64,000 bases of DNA, taken from Streptomyces sp. CB02980. Lineage in GTDB: Bacteria; Actinomycetota; Actinomycetes; Streptomycetales; Streptomycetaceae. The notes under the pieces were generated by a model, which was given only the letters and a program-made list of their open reading frames with translations, was not told the DNA's origin and made no database searches. Shown here in pieces: positions 33,556 to 40,394 of this stretch. Positions within the stretch are counted from its first letter, which is position 1, and the number at the start of each line of letters is the position of its first letter. The stretch is from positions 183,072 to 247,071 of the forward strand of contig NZ_JACSCH020000014.1 in NCBI RefSeq assembly GCF_014451325.2, read 5' to 3'. A program made the translations under genes and the position numbers.

Positions 33556-33583
33556 GAGGCCCGGCACACATGTGCCGGGCCTC
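33556..33583 (+). terminator. strong terminator after the M23 peptidase
   Basis: A 13-bp perfect stem (arms GAGGCCCGGCACA and TGTGCCGGGCCTC) around a 2-nt centre (or 12 bp around ACAT) lies 17 bp after the stop codon. There is no U-tract. Confidence 0.8.
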
Positions 33584-33608
33584 CGGCGTGTTCCCGGTCT
33601 ATTCCGGC

Positions 33609-33638
33609 TTGGCAAATTCTTTATCGGTGGCATATGTC
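33609..33638 (+). promoter_or_regulatory. possible promoter of the SGNH hydrolase gene
   Basis: TTGGCA (33609-33614), an 18-bp spacer and TATGTC (33633-33638) lie about 65 bp upstream of the GTG start. The -10 overlaps a near-palindrome GGTGGCATATGTCACC (33626-33641, 14 of 16 symmetric), which could be a regulator site. Confidence 0.35.
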
Positions 33639-33701
33639 ACCCGACGTCAACCCCTCCTTACGGTCGCGTAGGTCACATCCGAAGGGGAAGGATGTGCTCC
33701 C

Positions 33702-34496
33702 GTGGCAGACGATTCGAGATCAAGAGACAAGCACGCATTCGGGTCGTACGCGGCGATCGGTGACAGCTTCACCGAGGGCGTCGGAGACCCCGGGCCCGAC
33801 GGGACGTACGTCGGCTGGGCGGACCGCTTCGCGGTCCTGCTCGCCGACCAGCTGCCGGAGCACGACGCCTTCCGCTACGCCAACCTGGCCGTACGCGGGC
33901 GCCTCCTCGACCAGATCGTGGCGGAACAGGTCCCCCGGGCGAAGGAACTCGCCCCCGACCTGGTGACCTTCTGCGCCGGCGGCAACGACATCATCCGCCC
34001 CGGCACCGACCCCGACGAGGTCGCCGAGCGCTTCGAGCGCGCCGTCGCCGAACTCACCTCCGCCGTCGGCACCGTGATGGTGACCACCGGCTTCGACACC
34101 CGCGGCGTCACGCTCCTCAAGCACCTGCGCGGCAAGATCGCCACGTACAACGGGCACGTCCGGGCCATCGCGGACCGCTACGGCTGCCCGGTCCTCGACC
34201 TCTGGTCACTGAAGTCCGTGCAGGACCGGCGCGCCTGGGACGACGACCGGCTGCACCTCTCGTCCGACGGCCACACCCGGGTCGCCCTGCGCGCCGCCCA
34301 GGTCCTCGGCATGCCGGTGCCGGCCGACCCGGACCAGATGTGGCCGCCGGTACCCCCGCGCGGCACGCTCGAGGTGCGCCGCGACGACATCCACTGGGCC
34401 AGGGAGTACCTCGTGCCCTGGATCGGCCGCCGGCTGCGCGGCGAGAGCTCCGGCGACCACGTCGAGGCGAAGCGCCCCGACCTCATGCCCCTGTAG
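33702..34496 (+). CDS. SGNH/GDSL hydrolase family protein
   Basis: The 264-residue protein shows all SGNH blocks: YAAIGDSFTEGVGD (nucleophile Ser), LAVRGRLLDQI (Gly block), TFCAGGNDIIRPG (Asn block) and DRLHLSSDGHTRVA (catalytic Asp-His). It is an esterase or lipase of unknown substrate, with no evident signal peptide, so probably cytoplasmic. GTG 33702 has GAAGGGGAAGGATG upstream. The 3' end overlaps the convergent STM4011-type radical SAM gene by 14 bp. Confidence 0.88.
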   Translation: MADDSRSRDKHAFGSYAAIGDSFTEGVGDPGPDGTYVGWADRFAVLLADQLPEHDAFRYANLAVRGRLLDQIVAEQVPRAKELAPDLVTFCAGGNDIIRPGTDPDEVAERFERAVAELTSAVGTVMVTTGFDTRGVTLLKHLRGKIATYNGHVRAIADRYGCPVLDLWSLKSVQDRRAWDDDRLHLSSDGHTRVALRAAQVLGMPVPADPDQMWPPVPPRGTLEVRRDDIHWAREYLVPWIGRRLRGESSGDHVEAKRPDLMPL

Positions 34497-35433
34497 TTCC
34501 GGGGAACGCCGGCGGGTGCGCGACGGCGGGGATCCGCTCCAGGACCCCGCCGGCGAACACGTCGTACAGCGGCAGCGTCTCCAGATGGACATAGCCGATG
34601 TGACAGTCGCAGACGGCGAGGGGGCAGGCCCGGGGGCGGAGGGCGGCGCGGTACGAGCCGTCGTACAGGTTCCCCAGCTCGGCCTTGACGAAATGGCAGC
34701 GCCGTACCGTCCCCTCGCCGTCCACCGAGATCACCGACTCCCCGGTCCGGCACGGCAGTCCCGCCGAGCGGTGCGGATGACGGCTGTACGGGAAGAGCGG
34801 GTCGATCCGCGTCCACTCCGCGGCCTCCGCGTCGGTGTACGCGTGCCCGTCCGCGGCGTTCACCCAGAGGTAGACGTGCGCCGGCAGGGCGGCCCGCAGC
34901 CGCCGGGCGTGCTCCGCGTGCTCGGGAAGCCCGACGACGCCGACGCTGAAGCGGACGCCCCGCTCCGCCAGCTCCCCGCACTTGGCGAGGAAGCGCTCGT
35001 ACGGCGTCTGGCCCGGGTGGTACGTGCACCAGAGCGCCACGCTCTCCGGGTCCGCCTCCGCCAGCCAGTCGGTCCGGCAGCTCAGATTCGTCTGGATCGC
35101 CACCCGCTCCACATGGGGGAGCCGGGACAGCTCGACCAGCGCCCGCCGGTACCAGGAGCGGACCAGGCCCTCGCCCCACGGGGTGAAGAGGACGCGCAGC
35201 CGGTCCTCGGTCTGCCCGGCGGCCCACCCGGTGAACCGTTCGAGCGCCGCCCGGTCCGCGCGCAGCTGCTCCCGGCTGTCCCGGCGCTTGGCGAACGGGC
35301 AGTACGGGCAGTCGAAGTCGCAGGAGGAGAGCGGCCCGCGGTAGAGCAGGGTCAGGTCCATGCCGGGGCCCGTGATCGGCGACGGTGTCAGGTCTGTGCC
35401 CGGGCCCGGGATCGGCAACGGTGTCAGGTCCAC
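34483..35433 (-). CDS. STM4011 family radical SAM protein
   Basis: The radical SAM enzyme has the cluster motif CDFDCPYC (CxxxCxxC) followed by PFAKRRDSREQL. A C-terminal Cys cluster (ACPLAVCDCHIGYVHL plus RRCHFVKAE) resembles an auxiliary, SPASM/twitch-like iron-sulfur site. It matches the STM4011 family, known only by its fixed neighbourhood with STM4012-STM4015. The start is ambiguous. GTG 35433 gives 316 residues and lies 9 bp after the STM4012-type stop. The extra N-terminus is a tandem repeat, and ATG 35361 (MDLTLLYRGPLSS) gives a 292-residue protein that looks closer to the family. Last gene of a five-gene operon; it overlaps the convergent SGNH gene. Confidence 0.85.
   Translation of the reverse strand: MDLTPLPIPGPGTDLTPSPITGPGMDLTLLYRGPLSSCDFDCPYCPFAKRRDSREQLRADRAALERFTGWAAGQTEDRLRVLFTPWGEGLVRSWYRRALVELSRLPHVERVAIQTNLSCRTDWLAEADPESVALWCTYHPGQTPYERFLAKCGELAERGVRFSVGVVGLPEHAEHARRLRAALPAHVYLWVNAADGHAYTDAEAAEWTRIDPLFPYSRHPHRSAGLPCRTGESVISVDGEGTVRRCHFVKAELGNLYDGSYRAALRPRACPLAVCDCHIGYVHLETLPLYDVFAGGVLERIPAVAHPPAFPGTTGA
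35351..35433. repeat. 36-bp tandem repeat over the STM4011-type gene start
   Basis: GTCAGGTC recurs at 35351, 35387 and 35423 with an exact 36-bp period, and the intervening sequence is about 80% conserved (GGGCCC and ATCGGC in each unit). On the coding strand it yields the peptide pattern xDLTPxPIxGPG twice before MDLTLLYRG, so the start region of the radical SAM gene has been duplicated in tandem. Confidence 0.75.
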
Positions 35434-35442
35434 GGTCGCCGC

Positions 35443-36780
35443 CTACTTCGGCTCGTACGCGGCCATCGCGGCCCGCACCGAGGGGGAGAAGAGCTCCGGG
35501 CCGAGGCCGTCCGAGTGGGCCAGGCCCTCCGCGGACAGCCGGAGCAGCCCGGCCGGCGCCTCCTCGTCCAGCCAGCCGAGGGCCTCGAACCGGCCCAGCT
35601 CCACCGGGAAGTCCGCGAACGGCGAGGCGCCGAACCGCTCCTCGTACCCGGCGACCGGCATGCCCTCGGCCTGGAGCAGCGACTGGAGCAGATGGCGACG
35701 CCTGGCCTCCCCCGCGTCGACCCACCGGCCGACCTCGGCCCGCGAGAAGTCCGCGGTCTCCGTGTAGGCGTCGATGATCGTACGGATCTCCCGCATGTCG
35801 ACGGCGTAGTCGAAGGAGTAGTGCAGGTCCGAGGTGTACGAGCGGGCCCCGCAGCCCAGGCCGATCATCCCGTCGGTCTGGCAGGCGTAGTCGTCGGGGC
35901 CCAGCGGTGCGGCGTCCGTGCGGCGGAACATCCGCATCGACACCTGCTCGTAGCCGTGCGCGAGGAGATGGTCCCGGCCGTACCGGTAGAGGCGCAGCCG
36001 CTGCTCGTCCCACTCCCGGTCGGCGGCGGGGGAGATCCGGCCGAGGCCGGTGAGCGGCCGCACGTACAGCGGATAGAGGTACAGCTCCTCCGGGCGCCAG
36101 GCGAGGGCGGCGTCGAGCGAGGAGCGCCAGGACTCCTCGGTCTGGCCGTCGATGCCGTAGATCAGGTCGATGTTGAGCACGGGGACGCCGGTGTCCCGGA
36201 TCCGGCCGAGGGCCGATTCGACGTCCGCGCGGCGCTGCGGCCGGACGGCCGCCCGCGCCTCGGCCTCCACGAAGCTCTGCACCCCGATGCTGAGCCGGGT
36301 CGCGCCCCGCTCGGCGAGCAGGGCGAGGCGGTCGGCGGTCGCCGTCGCGGGGGAGGTCTCCACGGACAGCGGCACCGCCCGCAGATCCACGCCCATCCGC
36401 TTCTCGGCGATGTCGCAGAGCCGCTCCAGCTCGCCGGCGGTCAGGAAAGTGGGTGTGCCGCCGCCGAACGCGGCCGTCGCGAACCGCACCGGGTCCCGGT
36501 CGCCGAGGGCCTCGCGGACGGCCGTGGCCTGGCGGTCGAGCGCGTCGAGATAGCGCGTGGCCAGCTCGTCGGGGGCGCCGATCCGGGTGAAGAGGTTGCA
36601 GAAGCCGCAGCGGACCTCGCAGAACGGTATGTGCGCGTAGAGGGAGAGCGCGTCCTTCGGCTCGGCCCGCCAGAGTGCGGCGAGCGAGGGCGCGGGATCG
36701 GGGAGCGGCCGGTACGCCGTCTTGTGCGGGTAGGCGTAGACGTAGCTCCGGTAGGGACGCGGGGCGGCGCTGTCGCTCAT
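35443..36780 (-). CDS. STM4012 family radical SAM protein (HemW/HemN-like)
   Basis: The 445-residue radical SAM protein is of the coproporphyrinogen-oxidase-like (HemN/HemW) class. It has LYAHIPFCEVRCGFCNLFTR (CxxxCxxC with the following Phe-Cys), the SAM-binding AFGGGTPTFL, VETSPATATADRLALLAERG, and TRLSIGVQSFVEAEARA typical of this class. It matches the STM4012 family. A C-terminal winged-helix-like region (residues about 370-445) is retained. ATG 36780 has GGGAGGGCGTGGC upstream and overlaps the preceding gene's stop (ATGA). Confidence 0.88.
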   Translation of the reverse strand: MSDSAAPRPYRSYVYAYPHKTAYRPLPDPAPSLAALWRAEPKDALSLYAHIPFCEVRCGFCNLFTRIGAPDELATRYLDALDRQATAVREALGDRDPVRFATAAFGGGTPTFLTAGELERLCDIAEKRMGVDLRAVPLSVETSPATATADRLALLAERGATRLSIGVQSFVEAEARAAVRPQRRADVESALGRIRDTGVPVLNIDLIYGIDGQTEESWRSSLDAALAWRPEELYLYPLYVRPLTGLGRISPAADREWDEQRLRLYRYGRDHLLAHGYEQVSMRMFRRTDAAPLGPDDYACQTDGMIGLGCGARSYTSDLHYSFDYAVDMREIRTIIDAYTETADFSRAEVGRWVDAGEARRRHLLQSLLQAEGMPVAGYEERFGASPFADFPVELGRFEALGWLDEEAPAGLLRLSAEGLAHSDGLGPELFSPSVRAAMAAYEPK

Positions 36781-37613
36781 GCCACGCCCTCCCGCTCCGG
36801 ACCGGCGAGCTCGAACTGCGCGTACGGGACCGTCCACACGACCTCGTGGCCGAGCCGGTGACCGGTGTACCCGTCCTCCCCGTACGCGGTGCCGTGGTCG
36901 GAGCAGACGATCGCGAGGCACGGTCGGCGGCTGCTCATCGCGGCGAAGAGCCGCCCGATGTGCCGGTCGACGTACTCCAGGGCGGCGGCGTGGGTGGCCC
37001 GCGAGTCGCCGGCCTCGCGGGTGGCGCCCGGCAGATGGAACCAGTTGGGCTGGTGCAGCGCCGACACGTTGACGAAGAGGAACAGCCGCCGCTCGTGCGG
37101 GAGCCCGGCGACGACCTCCTCCGCGCGCGCGACCTGCGACTCGAAGGAGGTGGGGGAGGCCACGCCGAACGACGGCTCCCAGTGGCTCTCCTGGAAGAGG
37201 CCGGGGAGCACGGTGCCGAGCGGCGGCTGCTGATTGAAGAAGCCGACACCGCCGACGCAGACCGTCCGGTAGCCCGCGCCCGCGAGGGCGGACACGAAGT
37301 CCGGGGTGTCGTGGACGTAGGTGCCGTCGGAGGTGGTCTCACTGCCGGCGAAGCGCGCCGCGAACAGCCGTGGGTGCGGGCCGGGGGAGGCCGGGGTCGG
37401 CAGGAATCCGGCGAAGATCGCCTGGTGGGAGGCGTAGGTGAAGCTGCCGGGCGCGTGTCGCCGCTCCCAGACGCCGCCGGGGAGATGACGGGCCAGGTGC
37501 GGGATGCGGCCCGCGGCCGCGAGCTCGGCCGCCACGTCGTACCGCAGCGTGTCGAGGGTGACCAGGAGCAGATCGTGGCTCCCGACGATCGTGTTCATGT
37601 CGGGCTGGTTCAC
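36777..37613 (-). CDS. STM4013/SEN3800 family hydrolase (alkaline phosphatase superfamily)
   Basis: The 278-residue protein has the sulfatase/alkaline-phosphatase fold. It contains DLLLVTLDTLRYDVA (metal Asp and a Thr at the nucleophile position), APGSFTYASHQAIFAGFLPT, the LFLFVNVSALHQPN metal-site segment, and IVCSDHGTAYGEDGYTGHRLGHEVVWTVPY (Asp-His pair plus His). It matches the STM4013 family and is expected to hydrolyse a phospho- or sulfo-ester, or act as a phosphotransferase. GTG 37613 overlaps the STM4014-type stop (GTGA); an internal ATG at 37598 is possible. It is coupled by ATGA to the STM4012-type gene. Confidence 0.85.
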   Translation of the reverse strand: MNQPDMNTIVGSHDLLLVTLDTLRYDVAAELAAAGRIPHLARHLPGGVWERRHAPGSFTYASHQAIFAGFLPTPASPGPHPRLFAARFAGSETTSDGTYVHDTPDFVSALAGAGYRTVCVGGVGFFNQQPPLGTVLPGLFQESHWEPSFGVASPTSFESQVARAEEVVAGLPHERRLFLFVNVSALHQPNWFHLPGATREAGDSRATHAAALEYVDRHIGRLFAAMSSRRPCLAIVCSDHGTAYGEDGYTGHRLGHEVVWTVPYAQFELAGPEREGVA

Positions 37614-38779
37614 GCGGTGCTCGTTCCTGTGGTGCTGGTGCTGGTGCTGGTGCTGGTGCTGGTGCTGGTGAGTCGGTGGGTGCGGGGGAACTGGGCGGCG
37701 ACCTGGGCCGCGTACGTGTCGAGGCCCTCGGCGCCGCTGCCGGGCAGGCCCGTGAGGCCCGGCAGCAGATCGCCGAAGGCGTTGACCTCGCCCACGGCGA
37801 AGCGGCGCCAGCCCGTCGCGGGCAGCAGGTCGACGCCCACGCACCGGGTGCCGGGGAAGACCGCGGCGGCCCGCTCGCACACGTCGAGCGCGTCCGTCCA
37901 CCGCGCACCGGCCGCGGCGATCGCGGCCCGGGCCGCGTGCAGATCGCCCCGGGTCCCGCCCAGATGGAGATTGGTCATGGGGGAGTGGCTGGTGCGCAGC
38001 ACGGCGTGGGTGGCCCGCCCGTCGATCACCACCACCCGCAGGTCGGCCGCCCGGCCGCCCTGGACGGCCTTGGGCAGCCAGCGCTCGACGTGCAGCCCGT
38101 CGGGGGCGAGGGCGTCCACGATCGCGGCGACCTCGTGCTCGCTCGTATAGCGCCGCACCCGCAGGGAGTTGAAGAGCCGTCCGTCGGGTCCGCGCTCCAC
38201 CGAGGTGGTGGCCTGGACCCGGCCCGCGCCGTTCGTCTCGACCGCGAGCACCCCCGAGGCCGAGGAGCCGTGCGCGAGCTTCACGAAGACCCGGCGCAGT
38301 CCGGGCCCGGCGGTCAGCGCCCTGACGTCCGCCCAGCCGCGTACGACCGGGGCGGAGGGGCCGGACGTCGGCGACTCGGGCACCGGTACCCCGGCCGCGC
38401 GGAGCAGGCCGTGGCTCAGCCGCTTGTCGAACAGCTCCGCCAGGTCGGCGGGATCGTCGACGAGCACGGCGCCCGCCTCGGCGACGGACCGGGCGAGCTC
38501 CGCGGTGGCGGCGACGAACCGCGCGTACCAGCGGCCGGTGCCCTCGACCCGTGCCGGATCGTCGACCTCCCGGAGCAGCCGGTCGGCCTCGGGGTCCTCG
38601 CCGGGCGAGTCCAGGCGCACGGTCTCGCCCGCCGCGAACCGTGCCGCACCGCGCAGCACCTCGGGCCAGGACACCACCCGCGCCCCGGGCAGCCCGGCGG
38701 ACCGCAGCGCGTCCTGGAAGAACGCGACGCGGCGGCCCGCCGGATCCCCGACGACCACGAGGCGCGGGTGGGCGGTCAT
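37610..38779 (-). CDS. STM4014 family protein (ATP-grasp-like)
   Basis: The 389-residue protein starts with a Rossmann-like domain (PRLVVVGDPAGRRVAFFQDALRSAG) and continues into an ATP-grasp-like fold. It has FDKRLSHGLLRAAGVPVP, VFVKLAHGSSASGVLAVE (nucleotide-binding Lys and Gly-Ser loop), DLRVVVIDGRATHAVLR and GVDLLPATGWRRFAVGEVNAFGDLLPGL (metal-ligating Glu and Asn). ATP-grasp enzymes form amide or thioester bonds through acyl-phosphates. The C-terminus ends in a Thr-Ser dipeptide run encoded by a hexanucleotide repeat. ATG 38779 overlaps the STM4015-type stop (ATGA). Confidence 0.83.
   Translation of the reverse strand: MTAHPRLVVVGDPAGRRVAFFQDALRSAGLPGARVVSWPEVLRGAARFAAGETVRLDSPGEDPEADRLLREVDDPARVEGTGRWYARFVAATAELARSVAEAGAVLVDDPADLAELFDKRLSHGLLRAAGVPVPESPTSGPSAPVVRGWADVRALTAGPGLRRVFVKLAHGSSASGVLAVETNGAGRVQATTSVERGPDGRLFNSLRVRRYTSEHEVAAIVDALAPDGLHVERWLPKAVQGGRAADLRVVVIDGRATHAVLRTSHSPMTNLHLGGTRGDLHAARAAIAAAGARWTDALDVCERAAAVFPGTRCVGVDLLPATGWRRFAVGEVNAFGDLLPGLTGLPGSGAEGLDTYAAQVAAQFPRTHRLTSTSTSTSTSTSTTGTSTA
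37631..37670. repeat. GGTGCT hexanucleotide microsatellite
   Basis: Six perfect GGTGCT units plus GGTG lie near the 3' end of the STM4014-type gene and encode an alternating Thr-Ser tail. The array is 17 bp upstream of the STM4013-type start codon. As a hexamer, copy change keeps frame but would alter tail length and the distance of the coupled ribosome binding region from upstream sequence. Confidence 0.85.
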
Positions 38780-39741
38780 TCGGCGACCGCGACGTACCGC
38801 CAGACGCGGCCGTCCCCTTCGTCTTCCGCCTCCTGCGCGTCGTCGAGGTCGACGGCCACGCCGTGCGGGGCGAGCGCGGCGAGCACCCGCTCCCGCATGA
38901 CCTCCGACAGGTAGTGGTGGGAGAGGTCGAGGTGGCTGAGGTGGGTCAGCGGCTGGCCGTCGAGCAGGGCCGCCGCGCCCTCGTCCGTGAGGACGCCCAT
39001 CGACAGGTCGAGCCGCTCGATCCGGGCGAGGACGGGGGCGCCCGCCACGGCGGCGGCGACGGCGTCCTGGATGACGCTGTTGCACAGGCCGAGCGAGCGA
39101 AGGGCGGGGAACCCCGCTCCGGAGAGCAGCGGCGCCAGGTCGTCGGCGGTGCTGTCGCCGCCGTACTCGTCGGTGCCGAGCCAGAGTTCCAGCTTCTCCA
39201 GGGCGGGCAGGTCACTGCCCGCGATCCCGCGCACGACCTCGGCGCCCAGACCGCCGGTCTCCACGACCAGGCTCTCCAGACCGGTGTGCCGGATCGAGGG
39301 GAAGGCCAGCTCCGAGCCTCCGCGCACCCCGAACGCCCGCAGGGCCGGGTAGGCGGCGAGCAGCGGGGTCACATCGGACTGGATGATCCAGGAGATCTCG
39401 CAGTCCTCGCCCGCCATGTCGCCGAGGAAGACCGCCTCCAGGGAGGTCAGCCGGTTGTTGGCGGCGATGAGCGCCGTGACGATGTCCGCCGAGGAGTTCT
39501 CGTACGCCTCGTCCCAGCCGCCGACGACCAGGGCGCGCACCCGGCCGACGTCGACCGTCTTCAGGAAACGCTCGAACTGGGCACCCCACTGCTCGTCGTC
39601 GTCCTCGCAGTAGGTCGGCGACGAGAGCCGCCAGGCGACCGCCGCGGCGTCGGGAAGTTCGACCCGCGCGTCCGAGTCCGTGTCCTGGAAGTGGAACACG
39701 GGCAGCCCGTGGAATTCCTCGAGGTAGTGGCCAACGGTCAT
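38776..39741 (-). CDS. STM4015 family protein (leucine-rich-repeat-like)
   Basis: The 321-residue soluble protein has irregular leucine-rich repeats in its second half (LTSLEAVFLGDM, LPALEKLELWLGTD, FPALRSLGLCNSVIQDA, LARIERLDLSMGVLTDEGA, LTHLSHLDLSHHYLSEV). The conserved N-terminus is MTVGHYLEEFHGLPVFHF. It matches the STM4015 family. LRR proteins bind other proteins, so this may be the substrate-recognition or scaffold component of the five-gene system. It is the first gene of the operon: ATG 39741 has GGGAGCGCAG upstream, and its stop overlaps the STM4014-type ATG. Confidence 0.83.
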   Translation of the reverse strand: MTVGHYLEEFHGLPVFHFQDTDSDARVELPDAAAVAWRLSSPTYCEDDDEQWGAQFERFLKTVDVGRVRALVVGGWDEAYENSSADIVTALIAANNRLTSLEAVFLGDMAGEDCEISWIIQSDVTPLLAAYPALRAFGVRGGSELAFPSIRHTGLESLVVETGGLGAEVVRGIAGSDLPALEKLELWLGTDEYGGDSTADDLAPLLSGAGFPALRSLGLCNSVIQDAVAAAVAGAPVLARIERLDLSMGVLTDEGAAALLDGQPLTHLSHLDLSHHYLSEVMRERVLAALAPHGVAVDLDDAQEAEDEGDGRVWRYVAVAE

Positions 39742-39811
39742 GACTGCGCTCCCGACAACGGACGGCGTGGATCGGCTGATGCCAAGAGTTCTACCAAGCG
39801 GCACCGACAAC

Positions 39812-39849
39812 GCCCTCCGGAGGGTGGGTCTCCGAGGAGCCCGGAGGGC
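39812..39849. promoter_or_regulatory. inverted repeat between the radical SAM operon and divergent genes
   Basis: GCCCTCCGG (39812-39820) and CCGGAGGGC (39841-39849) are perfect 9-bp arms with a 20-bp spacer, itself containing related GGAGG/CTCCG elements. It lies within the 229-bp divergent gap, 71 bp upstream of the STM4015-type start and 122 bp upstream of the rightward gene. It could be an operator for both directions or an RNA hairpin in the leftward leader. Confidence 0.4.
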
Positions 39850-39970
39850 GGAGGTCTGCTCCGACAGTCGACCGCGGACTCCGGGCCGGAGTCCGGGCTC
39901 GATTGTCAGACCCGGCCTCTAGCGTCGTTTCGTGTTCGGCCGTACCGCGCCGAACGGGGAGGGGAGAGCC

Positions 39971-40297
39971 ATGTACCGGCAGGGAGACGTACTGATCGCG
40001 CCCGTCGCGGAGACGGCCGTTCCGGAGCGGGTGAGGGCGGCGGCGGGGGAGCCGAGGGACGCCCGGGGACGTCTGGTCCTCGCGCTCGGCGAGGTCACCG
40101 GGCACGCCCACGCGATTCCCGGGCCCGGCCGGTTGGTCCGGGAGCCGGGGCCGTTCGGCCCGCTGCTCCTCGAACTGCCCGAGGGCGGCCGGGTGGTGCA
40201 CGAGGAGCACGCCCCGATACCGCTGCCCAAGGGCTGGTACCGGGTGGTGCGCCAGCGGGAGTACATGCCCGGCGCGTACCGGATCGTCGCGGACTGA
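39971..40297 (+). CDS. small conserved protein (MYRQGDVLI type), cupin-like
   Basis: The 108-residue soluble protein has the recurring MYRQGDVLIAPV start, LALGEVTGHAHAI, RVVHEEHAPIPLPKGWYRVVRQREYMPG. I recognise this as a widespread small hypothetical family. The paired histidines (GHAH and HEEH) and all-beta pattern suggest a metal-binding barrel, but no function is known to me. ATG 39971 follows GGGGAGAGCC. It is divergent from the radical SAM operon and 25 bp upstream of the DUF6745 gene, with which it probably forms an operon. Confidence 0.72.
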   Translation: MYRQGDVLIAPVAETAVPERVRAAAGEPRDARGRLVLALGEVTGHAHAIPGPGRLVREPGPFGPLLLELPEGGRVVHEEHAPIPLPKGWYRVVRQREYMPGAYRIVAD

Positions 40298-40322
40298 CCG
40301 AGAGAGACCTGGGGGCTTCCAC

Positions 40323-40394
40323 ATGAACCACGCCGGCATGAACCACGCCGAGATGAACCACGCCGAGATGAACCACGCCGAGATGAACCACACC
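40323..40394. repeat. 15-bp tandem repeat encoding MNHAE
   Basis: ATGAACCACGCCGAG-type units lie at 40323, 40338, 40353 and 40368, with a diverged fifth at 40383. Copies are nearly identical at DNA level, so the array is recent or unstable. Each copy supplies a possible ATG start. Confidence 0.85.

Noticed and set aside
40323..40394. MNHAE array as a CRISPR-like or intergenic repeat
   Set aside because: The units are contiguous without spacers and lie in frame at the start of an ORF.
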